This document shows, piece after piece, positions 14,964-20,778 of a stretch of 20,778 nucleotides of DNA. Origin of the DNA: an uncultured Chromatiaceae bacterium (GTDB taxonomy: Bacteria > Pseudomonadota > Gammaproteobacteria > Enterobacterales > Alteromonadaceae); NCBI GenBank assembly GCA_946482325.1, contig CAMLRA010000064.1:1-20778 (forward strand), given 5' to 3'. Made by a program: the position numbers and the translations under genes. Every line of letters begins with the position of its first letter. Position 1 is the first letter of the stretch. The notes under the pieces are model-generated. The model saw only the letters and a list, made by a program, of their open reading frames with translations. It had not been told where the DNA came from and searched no databases.

Positions 14964-16010
14964 TCAGCCACATAAACTCTTATTGGTGAAATATGCCTGT
15001 GGATATTCACCGGAACGCACTGTGTCCAGCACATGTTGCGCATTGCCCTGCAACGGGCCAGCCAGCAACCGGAATAAGCCATTGGCATTCTCAATAGCTG
15101 TAGGTACGGACAATTGCTGTTGTAATTCGTTCCCTAAACGTTGCACTTTGGCTTTATCGCTGCTTGCAAGCAGTTGGATAAAACAACCTCCGGTGCTACT
15201 GCTAGTGGCCAGCTGCGGCGCAGCAGCCTGGCGTGCAGGTGCAGCGGTATTAGTTGCAGGTGCCCGTGCAGGTGCGGCTGCTGACGGCACATAAGGCCGT
15301 TCGACGAATTCATTGTTGCTGCGACTTGGACGCTCGCTTGGTGTCACTGGCTGGTAAGGAATGTCCGGCAGTTTGGCGATAGGGGTGGCAAAACTTTCCT
15401 GCGACGCCATTGCTGGCGAAGAAATCAGTTCCAGCTTCACCCGGCCGGTGCCGCCCGGGAAAATGCCCAGTTTGTAGGCCGCCGAGTAGGACAAATCGAT
15501 AATCCGGTTGTCATGGAAGGGACCACGGTCATTAACCCGCACAATGGCCGTGCGATAGTTATCGAGATTAGTCACCCGCACATAAGAGGGCAGCGGCAAC
15601 GTTTTATGCGCCGCCGTCATCGAAAACACATTGTACACTTCGCCGTTGGATGTCAGATGGCCATGAAACTTACTGCCGTACCAGGATGCGATCCCTTCCT
15701 CTTCATATTGCAGGATGTCGGTTCGTGGTGAGTAATTTACCCCGTAGATATTGTAAGGCTTGTTACCACCGCGACTCAGCGCTTCAACGGTTGGTTCCGG
15801 GTCGCGTAGTTCGTCTTCGGTTGGCAGACGCAGTGGAATGCTGTCTTTATCCTGCGAATAACGGCCGGCATTCGGGTCCATATTGTCGCGCAGCCCACTG
15901 TCGGTAGATTCCGGCGCGCTGGAACAGGCAGCAAGAAAAACGGCAAGAGCGAGAACGGAAACTGTTTTGCCGGAGCATGGAAGATGAGAAATTCGGGCGC
16001 TGTGCTTCAT
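14964..16010 (-). CDS. rlpA: Septal-ring lipoprotein RlpA (DPBB and SPOR domains)
   Basis: RlpA is an outer-membrane lipoprotein that in Pseudomonas aeruginosa is a lytic transglycosylase acting on peptide-free glycan strands at the division site. The 348-residue product has a signal peptide with lipobox LAAC, lipidated Cys29. The double-psi beta-barrel domain covers about 104-195, with [20 protein letters not shown], His135 and Asp161 (in RVNDRGPF), the residues linked to activity. An Ala/Pro-rich linker (about 243-270) leads to a SPOR domain (275-348) that binds denuded glycan. Two cysteines (C276, C347) sit near the two ends of the SPOR domain. The start codon overlaps the rodA stop as ATGA, which indicates translational coupling. 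Confidence 0.96.
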   Translation of the reverse strand: MKHSARISHLPCSGKTVSVLALAVFLAACSSAPESTDSGLRDNMDPNAGRYSQDKDSIPLRLPTEDELRDPEPTVEALSRGGNKPYNIYGVNYSPRTDILQYEEEGIASWYGSKFHGHLTSNGEVYNVFSMTAAHKTLPLPSYVRVTNLDNYRTAIVRVNDRGPFHDNRIIDLSYSAAYKLGIFPGGTGRVKLELISSPAMASQESFATPIAKLPDIPYQPVTPSERPSRSNNEFVERPYVPSAAAPARAPATNTAAPARQAAAPQLATSSSTGGCFIQLLASSDKAKVQRLGNELQQQLSVPTAIENANGLFRLLAGPLQGNAQHVLDTVRSGEYPQAYFTNKSLCG

Positions 16011-17122
16011 GATTGTTTTGCTAACATCCGTTTGTGGGTACTGATCGACATCAGAATGCCAAAGCCGGCTAATAAAGTGACCAAAGAGGTGCCACCATAG
16101 CTGATAAGCGGCAATGGCACGCCAACTACCGGCAGGATACCAGATACCATGCCGATATTAACAAACACATAGACAAAAAACGTCAGCGTAATACTGCCGG
16201 CGAGGAATTTGCTGTAATTGTCCTGCGCCTGGCTGGCGATGATAAGACCACGCCCGAGAATAAACAGATAAATCGCCAGCAGCGCTAACACGCCCATCAG
16301 GCCAAATTCTTCGGAATACACCGCAAAAATAAAATCGGTATGGCGCTCAGGTAAAAATTCCAGTTGTGACTGGGTGCCATGTAACCAGCCTTTGCCTTCA
16401 ATGCCACCGGAGCCAATGGCAATTTTTGACTGGATAATCTGAAAACCTTTGCCAAGCGGATCACGCTCCTCATCCAGCAGCGTTAATACGCGCTGACGCT
16501 GGTAATCATGCATCAGGAAGTTCCACAGAATCGGAATGAAACCGGCGATAAGACCAGCAATCACACCGATGATTTTCCAGCTCATGCCACTGAAAAAAAT
16601 CACAAAAACACCGGCAACACACACCAGGATAGAAGTGCCGAGGTCAGGCTGTTTGGCGATCAATAACGTCGGAACCAGACAGATGGCAAAGCCGACCAAA
16701 ATATCGCGGATGCGTGGCGGAATGGGCTGATTGCCCATGTACCAGGCAACTGCCATCGGTACCGCCAGTTTCATCACTTCGGACGGCTGAAATTTGGTAA
16801 AGCCCAGGTCCAGCCAGCGGGTAGAGCCTTTAGCGGTATAACCAAAGAGTTCAACCAGCACCAGCATCACGACGCCAAAGCCGTATAAAGGCACGGACCA
16901 ATGCTGGTAAGTCTTCGGATTGACCTGAGCGAGCGCCAGCATCACGACCAGAGCAAAACCAAGCCGTGCCGTCTGCTGTTCCAGCTTAATTAAATCCTGA
17001 CCATCGGCACTATACAGCGTGACCAGACCAAGGATTGTCGCGGCCAATATACCAATCAGTAACGGCAGGTCGATATGCCAGCGTTGCAGGCGGTCGTTGG
17101 TACTCTCAATAAAACTGTTCAT
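16007..17122 (-). CDS. rodA: Rod-shape peptidoglycan glycosyltransferase RodA (SEDS)
   Basis: RodA is the multi-pass inner-membrane SEDS glycan polymerase of the elongasome, working with PBP2. The 371 residues (370 in E. coli) contain about ten hydrophobic segments. Recognisable blocks are [17 protein letters not shown] (99-115), KQPDLGTS (157-164), and the catalytic-region [12 protein letters not shown] (256-267) with Asp263, equivalent to E. coli D262. PLISYGGTS near the C terminus is also typical. It is joined to mrdA upstream and rlpA downstream by 4-base ATGA overlaps. It is also called mrdB. Confidence 0.98.
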   Translation of the reverse strand: MNSFIESTNDRLQRWHIDLPLLIGILAATILGLVTLYSADGQDLIKLEQQTARLGFALVVMLALAQVNPKTYQHWSVPLYGFGVVMLVLVELFGYTAKGSTRWLDLGFTKFQPSEVMKLAVPMAVAWYMGNQPIPPRIRDILVGFAICLVPTLLIAKQPDLGTSILVCVAGVFVIFFSGMSWKIIGVIAGLIAGFIPILWNFLMHDYQRQRVLTLLDEERDPLGKGFQIIQSKIAIGSGGIEGKGWLHGTQSQLEFLPERHTDFIFAVYSEEFGLMGVLALLAIYLFILGRGLIIASQAQDNYSKFLAGSITLTFFVYVFVNIGMVSGILPVVGVPLPLISYGGTSLVTLLAGFGILMSISTHKRMLAKQS

Positions 17123-19353
17123 CTGCGGCCTCCGCTGGTCGCGCCCGTCGGTGGATTGCCAGTTTGCTGTTGGTTTTGCTGCTGTCCTTCTTGCTGCTGG
17201 CCTTCCTCGTCCAGCTGTGGTGCTGGCAAATCTTCTGGCTCCGGCGTCTCTATGACAGGTGCAGCGTTTTGCGGCTGACCACGGGCAGGTACATTATCTG
17301 TAGTGTTTTCGCTACTGACAGGCGCTGTAGTTTCAGCTTCGACTTTATTTTGATTGGCTTTTTCTGCAGCCAGAGCCTTGGCAGCCTTTTCCCGAGCCGC
17401 TTCTTCGGCATAACGTTGTTCTCGCGCAATCATGGCTGCGGCACGTTCGGCCTGAATTTTTTGTACTGTGGCGCGATCTGGCAAAGTCGGATTGTTGTAC
17501 TGCTCAGAAAAATAATAATCCATCAGCTGGCGGGCAACTGGTGCGGCATTGGTACCGCCACCGCCACTGGCGACGTTTTCGACGATAACAGAGATGACTA
17601 TTTCAGGCTTGTCATGTGGGGCATAACCAACAAACAGCGCGTTATCGCGGTGCCGTTCGTTAATGTTGCTGGCCTTGTACTTCACTCCGGCAGCAATATT
17701 GATCACTTGCGCAGTGCCGGTTTTGCCGCCTGCGGTGTAGGGCGCGCCGATAAAAGCACCGTGTGCAGTGCCGCCTTCCAGTACAGTGCGGTACATAGCC
17801 TCACGCGCAATGGCCCAATTTTGCGGATTAACGACTTCAATAACCTGTTCCAGCGGCTGTAATAACGAGGTTTGCTGACTGGTATTGCGAAAACTTTCGC
17901 CGAGGCGTGGCGTAATACGGGCACCGTCATTAATCAATGTTGAAGTGGTCAGCGCGATTTGCAGTGGCGTTGACTGCCAGTACCCCTGGCCAATGCCGAT
18001 GTTAATCGTGTCGCCAGGTCCCCAGTTTTGTTTGCGCCGGACTTTTTTCCATTCGCGGCTTGGCATCAAACCCGCAGTTTCTTCACCGATATCAATGCCG
18101 GATAAGTGGCCATAACCGGCTTTTTGCATAAAGTCAGAGATCCGATCGACGCCCATCTTGTAGGCAAGGTCATAGAAATAGGTGTCACAGCTTTTTGTAA
18201 TGCCGGTATAAACGTCGACATAGCCATGGCCCCATTTGATATGGTCACGCCAGGGCCGGCTGACTTTGGGTAAGCGGTAAAAGCCGGGGTCGGGCACCCG
18301 GGTATGTTCGGTGACAATACCGGCTTCGAGGCCTGCGACCGCCATCAGTGGTTTCACCGTCGAGGCTGGTGGATAAACACCTTGTGTCATCCGGTTCACT
18401 AACGGTCGGTCCGGAGAGTTCAGTAGCATCCGGTAGTTTTTACCGCTGATGCCGTGGACAAATAAATTCGGGTCATACGAAGGGTTGGAATAAAACGCCA
18501 GAATACCACCGGTGCGTGGGTCCAGCGCGACAATAGCCCCCCGGTTTTCTCCCAGTGCCTCCTGCGCTTTTAATTGCAGGCCTAAGTCCAGCGTCAGATA
18601 TAAATCGTCGCCGGAAATAGCAGGCTGCTCGCGCAGTGTACGGATCACCCGGCCGCGGTTGTTGACTTCCACTTCCTGAAAGCCGACGGTGCCGTGCAGC
18701 TGCGCTTCATAAAATTTTTCAATACCGATTTTGCCGATATCGCGCGTAGCGGCGTAGTTCGGGCTTTGGCCGATTTCTTCAATCTGTTTAAATTCTTTGT
18801 CGTTAATTTTGCCGATGTAGCCGAGGCCATGCGTCAGCAAATCGCCGTAAGGATAATGCCGGGTCAAACGGGCTTCTAAGGTGACGCCTTTAAGCTTGTG
18901 CAGATGTACAGCCAGACGCGCCACTTCCTGTTCGGTCAGCAGCTCTTTCAGCGCGATGCTTTTAAAACGGCGCTGGGCTTTAACTTCTTTGAAAAAGTCG
19001 CTTTTTTGCTCTGGCGTGATTTCGATGATTGCGGCGATTTGTTCGACCGTGGCAGCCAGGTCCGGCACTTGTTCCGGCACCAGTTCTATCGAATGCACCG
19101 GTGCATTTTCTGCCAGTAAAGTGCCGCGCCGGTCGAAAATCATGCCGCGATTCGGCGATAAGGGCACCAGCTTGATGCGGTTGCCGTCGGCGCGGGTCGA
19201 GTATTCCTCGTAGCGCAGTACCTGCAGGTTATACAGATTGGCGATCAGAATGCCAAAACACAGCAGAATAAAGCCAAAAGCAAATAACGCCCGCCGGTTA
19301 AACAGCAGCGTTTCAAAAGCAACATCGGCAATGGCAATACGGCGTTTTTGCAT
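17119..19353 (-). CDS. mrdA: Peptidoglycan transpeptidase PBP2 with a long C-terminal tail
   Basis: PBP2 is the class B penicillin-binding protein that cross-links peptidoglycan made by RodA during cell elongation. It has a short cytoplasmic N terminus, one membrane segment (about 22-45), a pedestal domain (about 60-240) and a transpeptidase domain with STVK at 331-334 (Ser331 nucleophile), SCD at 388-390 and KTG at 544-546. These closely follow E. coli PBP2 (Ser330). The conserved core ends near residue 615. Then comes a tail of about 130 residues: a charged Ala/Glu/Arg helix, probably coiled coil (about 626-672), then a Thr/Pro/Glu-rich stretch and a Gln/Gly-rich end. E. coli PBP2 has 633 residues; this one has 744. 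The gene lies three bases after rlmH and overlaps rodA by four. Confidence 0.98.
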   Translation of the reverse strand: MQKRRIAIADVAFETLLFNRRALFAFGFILLCFGILIANLYNLQVLRYEEYSTRADGNRIKLVPLSPNRGMIFDRRGTLLAENAPVHSIELVPEQVPDLAATVEQIAAIIEITPEQKSDFFKEVKAQRRFKSIALKELLTEQEVARLAVHLHKLKGVTLEARLTRHYPYGDLLTHGLGYIGKINDKEFKQIEEIGQSPNYAATRDIGKIGIEKFYEAQLHGTVGFQEVEVNNRGRVIRTLREQPAISGDDLYLTLDLGLQLKAQEALGENRGAIVALDPRTGGILAFYSNPSYDPNLFVHGISGKNYRMLLNSPDRPLVNRMTQGVYPPASTVKPLMAVAGLEAGIVTEHTRVPDPGFYRLPKVSRPWRDHIKWGHGYVDVYTGITKSCDTYFYDLAYKMGVDRISDFMQKAGYGHLSGIDIGEETAGLMPSREWKKVRRKQNWGPGDTINIGIGQGYWQSTPLQIALTTSTLINDGARITPRLGESFRNTSQQTSLLQPLEQVIEVVNPQNWAIAREAMYRTVLEGGTAHGAFIGAPYTAGGKTGTAQVINIAAGVKYKASNINERHRDNALFVGYAPHDKPEIVISVIVENVASGGGGTNAAPVARQLMDYYFSEQYNNPTLPDRATVQKIQAERAAAMIAREQRYAEEAAREKAAKALAAEKANQNKVEAETTAPVSSENTTDNVPARGQPQNAAPVIETPEPEDLPAPQLDEEGQQQEGQQQNQQQTGNPPTGATSGGRR

Positions 19354-19356
19354 CCG

Positions 19357-19827
19357 TTACTCGCGATGATAAGGATGGTTGGTGCTGATACTCCAGGCGC
19401 GATACAGGCTTTCCGCCAGCACCACCCGCACCAGCGGATGCGGTAAAGTCAGGGCAGATAACGACCATTTGCCTTCACTGGCAGCGATACAGGCCGGCGC
19501 CAGGCCTTCAGGCCCGCCAACGAGTAAACAGACATCGCGGCCATCGAGTTGCCATTGCACCAGTTTTTGTGACAGTTGCGGGCTGGACCAGTTACCGCCT
19601 TCGACTTCCAGCGTGATGATGCGGGCGCCTTTGGGGACAGCAGCCAGCATTTTTTCGCCTTCGATATCCAGAATACGTTTGATGTCGGCATTTTTGCCGC
19701 GTTTGCCGGCCGGAATTTCAATCAGTTCAAACGGCATATCACGCGGAAAACGCCGGGCATATTCTTCAAAACCGGTGGTAACCCAACCCGGCATTTTGGT
19801 GCCTACAGCGATTAAAATCAGTTTCAT
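19357..19827 (-). CDS. rlmH: 23S rRNA (pseudouridine-1915-N3) methyltransferase RlmH
   Basis: RlmH (YbeA) is a SPOUT-class methyltransferase that methylates pseudouridine 1915 in helix 69 of 23S rRNA on assembled 70S ribosomes, using S-adenosylmethionine. The 156 residues match the family (155 in E. coli). Motifs: [13 protein letters not shown] at the N terminus, the SAM-binding knot with LLVGGPEG (G104-G108), [12 protein letters not shown], and the invariant YHRE C terminus (153-156). It starts three bases after rsfS, and only three bases separate it from mrdA. The rsfS-rlmH-mrdA order is the same in E. coli. Confidence 0.99.
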   Translation of the reverse strand: MKLILIAVGTKMPGWVTTGFEEYARRFPRDMPFELIEIPAGKRGKNADIKRILDIEGEKMLAAVPKGARIITLEVEGGNWSSPQLSQKLVQWQLDGRDVCLLVGGPEGLAPACIAASEGKWSLSALTLPHPLVRVVLAESLYRAWSISTNHPYHRE

Positions 19828-19830
19828 GGT

Positions 19831-20151
19831 TCAGGCCGCCCAGAGCTTTTCCAGCTGATAAAACTGCCGGCTTTCTTCCTGCATCACATGCACAACAACG
19901 TCGCCAAGGTCAATCAGGACCCATTCCGCGCTGCGACCGCCTTCGGTACCGATAATATGCAGGCCGGCTTTGCGGGCTTCACTGATGAGATAACCGGCGA
20001 CAGCACGGGTGTGGCGGTTGGAGGTGCCGGAGCAAATCACCATAAATTCGGTTTCCGAAGATTTGCCTTTGACGTCTAACTGGATGATATCGCGGCCTTT
20101 CATGTCGTCGAGTTTATCCACGACAAAAGCGGCTAATTGTTCGCTGTGCAC
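19831..20151 (-). CDS. rsfS: Ribosomal silencing factor RsfS
   Basis: RsfS (YbeB/RsfA) binds L14 on the 50S subunit and blocks 30S joining, lowering translation during starvation. The 106 residues (105 in E. coli) carry the family blocks KGRDIIQLDVKGKSSETEFMVICSGTSNRHTRA (split near 18-50), GTEGGRSAEWVLIDLGDVVVHVM and YQLEKLW. The GTG start at 20151 has AAGGA eight bases upstream. It lies 95 bases after nadD, a gap that may hold a promoter. Confidence 0.98.
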   Translation of the reverse strand: MHSEQLAAFVVDKLDDMKGRDIIQLDVKGKSSETEFMVICSGTSNRHTRAVAGYLISEARKAGLHIIGTEGGRSAEWVLIDLGDVVVHVMQEESRQFYQLEKLWAA

Positions 20152-20180
20152 TGGGCAGGTCCTTCAATCACAATGGCTGC

Positions 20181-20209
20181 ATGTTAACAGTTTCTGTGGC
20201 GCAAGCCAA
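20181..20209 (-). promoter_or_regulatory. Candidate promoter for the rsfS-rlmH-mrdA group
   Basis: On the minus strand, TTGGCT (20209 to 20204) and TAACAT (20186 to 20181) are separated by 17 bp, each matching the sigma-70 consensus at four of six positions. They lie in the only sizeable gap (20152-20246) between nadD and rsfS. The match is weak. Confidence 0.3.
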
Positions 20210-20246
20210 AGTCGGAAAAGCTCTGTTGTAACGATTTCCGCCAATT

Positions 20247-20778
20247 TCAGCGCCTGTAAAGACCATGCTGCCGGATGAAGTCCTGCACAGCGCCAATTTG
20301 CTGTGTGGCGGGGGCGGCACCATTGCGGATAGCTGTGGCAGAAACATCAACCGGCGGATTTTGTAGCAGCAGAATTTTGCCGTTGCTGGACTCACGCAAA
20401 TCAGCGACGGACTGACTGCCAAATTGCTGCAAAAGGCCAGGCGCATCGCCGGAAGCAGCGCTGTAACCCGGTCTTTGAAGTACCAGCAGATGACAGAGCG
20501 CCAGAATATCCGGCCAGCGATGCCAGCGGGTGAAATAACACAACGAGTCCATGCCAATGACAAAACACAGGATGTCCGCTGGATATTGCCGGCGTAGTTC
20601 AGTCAGCGTATCGACGGTGTAGGACGGGGTGTCGCGCTCTAGTTCCAGTAGATTGAGCTGCAGCTGCGGATAAGGTGCAATGGCTAAGCGAACCATCTGT
20701 GCGCGATGGGCGCTGCTGCTCGGAGAATCACGGTGCGGCGGTAAATGGCAAGGCAGCAGGTCCAAACTATCCAGCTGA
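20247..20778 (-). CDS. nadD: Nicotinate-nucleotide adenylyltransferase NadD, 5' end outside the window
   Basis: NadD adenylates nicotinate mononucleotide to deamido-NAD in NAD synthesis. The reading frame is open to the right edge of the window, so the N terminus with the GGTFDPxHxGH nucleotide-binding motif is missing. A TTG at 20765 is an internal codon rather than the true start. Visible family features are LPPHR close to the cut end, TPSYTVDTL, the FVIGMDSLCYFTRWHRW segment, the LLVLQRPGY strand, and VSATAIR near the C terminus (the conserved S-x-T/S-x-I-R motif), followed by the expected QHGLYRR ending. In E. coli nadD also precedes rsfS. Confidence 0.96.
   Translation of the reverse strand, partial: QLDSLDLLPCHLPPHRDSPSSSAHRAQMVRLAIAPYPQLQLNLLELERDTPSYTVDTLTELRRQYPADILCFVIGMDSLCYFTRWHRWPDILALCHLLVLQRPGYSAASGDAPGLLQQFGSQSVADLRESSNGKILLLQNPPVDVSATAIRNGAAPATQQIGAVQDFIRQHGLYRR

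Noticed and set aside
15240..15300. GCAGGTGC-like short repeats in rlpA
   Set aside because: They encode the Ala/Pro-rich linker and reflect biased codons, not a tandem-repeat or CRISPR-like element.
17140..17215. CTG/TTG-rich repeat suggestive of a microsatellite
   Set aside because: It is the reverse of Gln-rich codons in the PBP2 tail; units are irregular, so no slippage repeat is claimed, although the tail itself is reported.
17164..17862. Plus-strand open frame of 232 codons, Phe/Leu-rich at its start
   Set aside because: It is antisense to the mrdA 3' region; the hydrophobic look is the reverse reading of the Gln/Glu/Ala-rich PBP2 tail.

Overview
The window is a dense block of core gammaproteobacterial genes. 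There is no sign of phage, insertion sequences, CRISPR or other mobile DNA. Protein lengths and catalytic residues follow the Escherichia coli orthologues closely: LipA has the same length and cysteine positions, IF2 and S15 are the same length, and RlmH and RodA differ by one residue. Gene order and protein sequence suggest a gammaproteobacterium of the Alteromonadales/Chromatiales area (Rheinheimera- or Alishewanella-like). That placement is an inference from impression, not from a search.

Plus strand, 1-11240: the 3' part of the initiator tRNA gene metY, a spacer with several hairpins, then rimP-nusA-infB-rbfA-truB-rpsO-pnp-nlpI. This is the classic transcription/translation and ribosome-maturation operon, much of which is cold-responsive in E. 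coli. RimP, RbfA, IF2 and S15 assemble or start the 30S subunit. TruB modifies tRNA, NusA controls RNA polymerase pausing and termination, and PNPase degrades RNA. Internal signals include a terminator-like hairpin between infB and rbfA, an rpsO promoter with a hairpin over its ribosome binding site, two terminators after rpsO, and a pnp leader stem-loop like the RNase III-controlled one in E. coli. The lipoprotein gene nlpI overlaps the end of pnp. It is followed, with a second overlap, by an unrecognised lipoprotein carrying an HExxH metallopeptidase motif. A canonical intrinsic terminator lies inside that gene's signal-peptide codons.

Minus strand, 11221-20778, read right to left: nadD (cut by the window end), rsfS, rlmH, mrdA (PBP2), rodA, rlpA, dacA, ybeD, lipB, lipA, and finally a small single-domain PilZ gene that overlaps the HExxH gene tail-to-tail. 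mrdA-rodA-rlpA-dacA build and trim the lateral-wall peptidoglycan. lipB-lipA make protein-bound lipoate. nadD, rsfS and rlmH serve NAD synthesis and ribosome silencing/methylation. Terminators follow dacA and lipA.

Most of the window is ordinary. The points that deserve a second look are the nlpI-linked HExxH lipoprotein, the terminator embedded in its signal sequence, and the roughly 130-residue coiled-coil and Gln/Pro-rich tail on PBP2.
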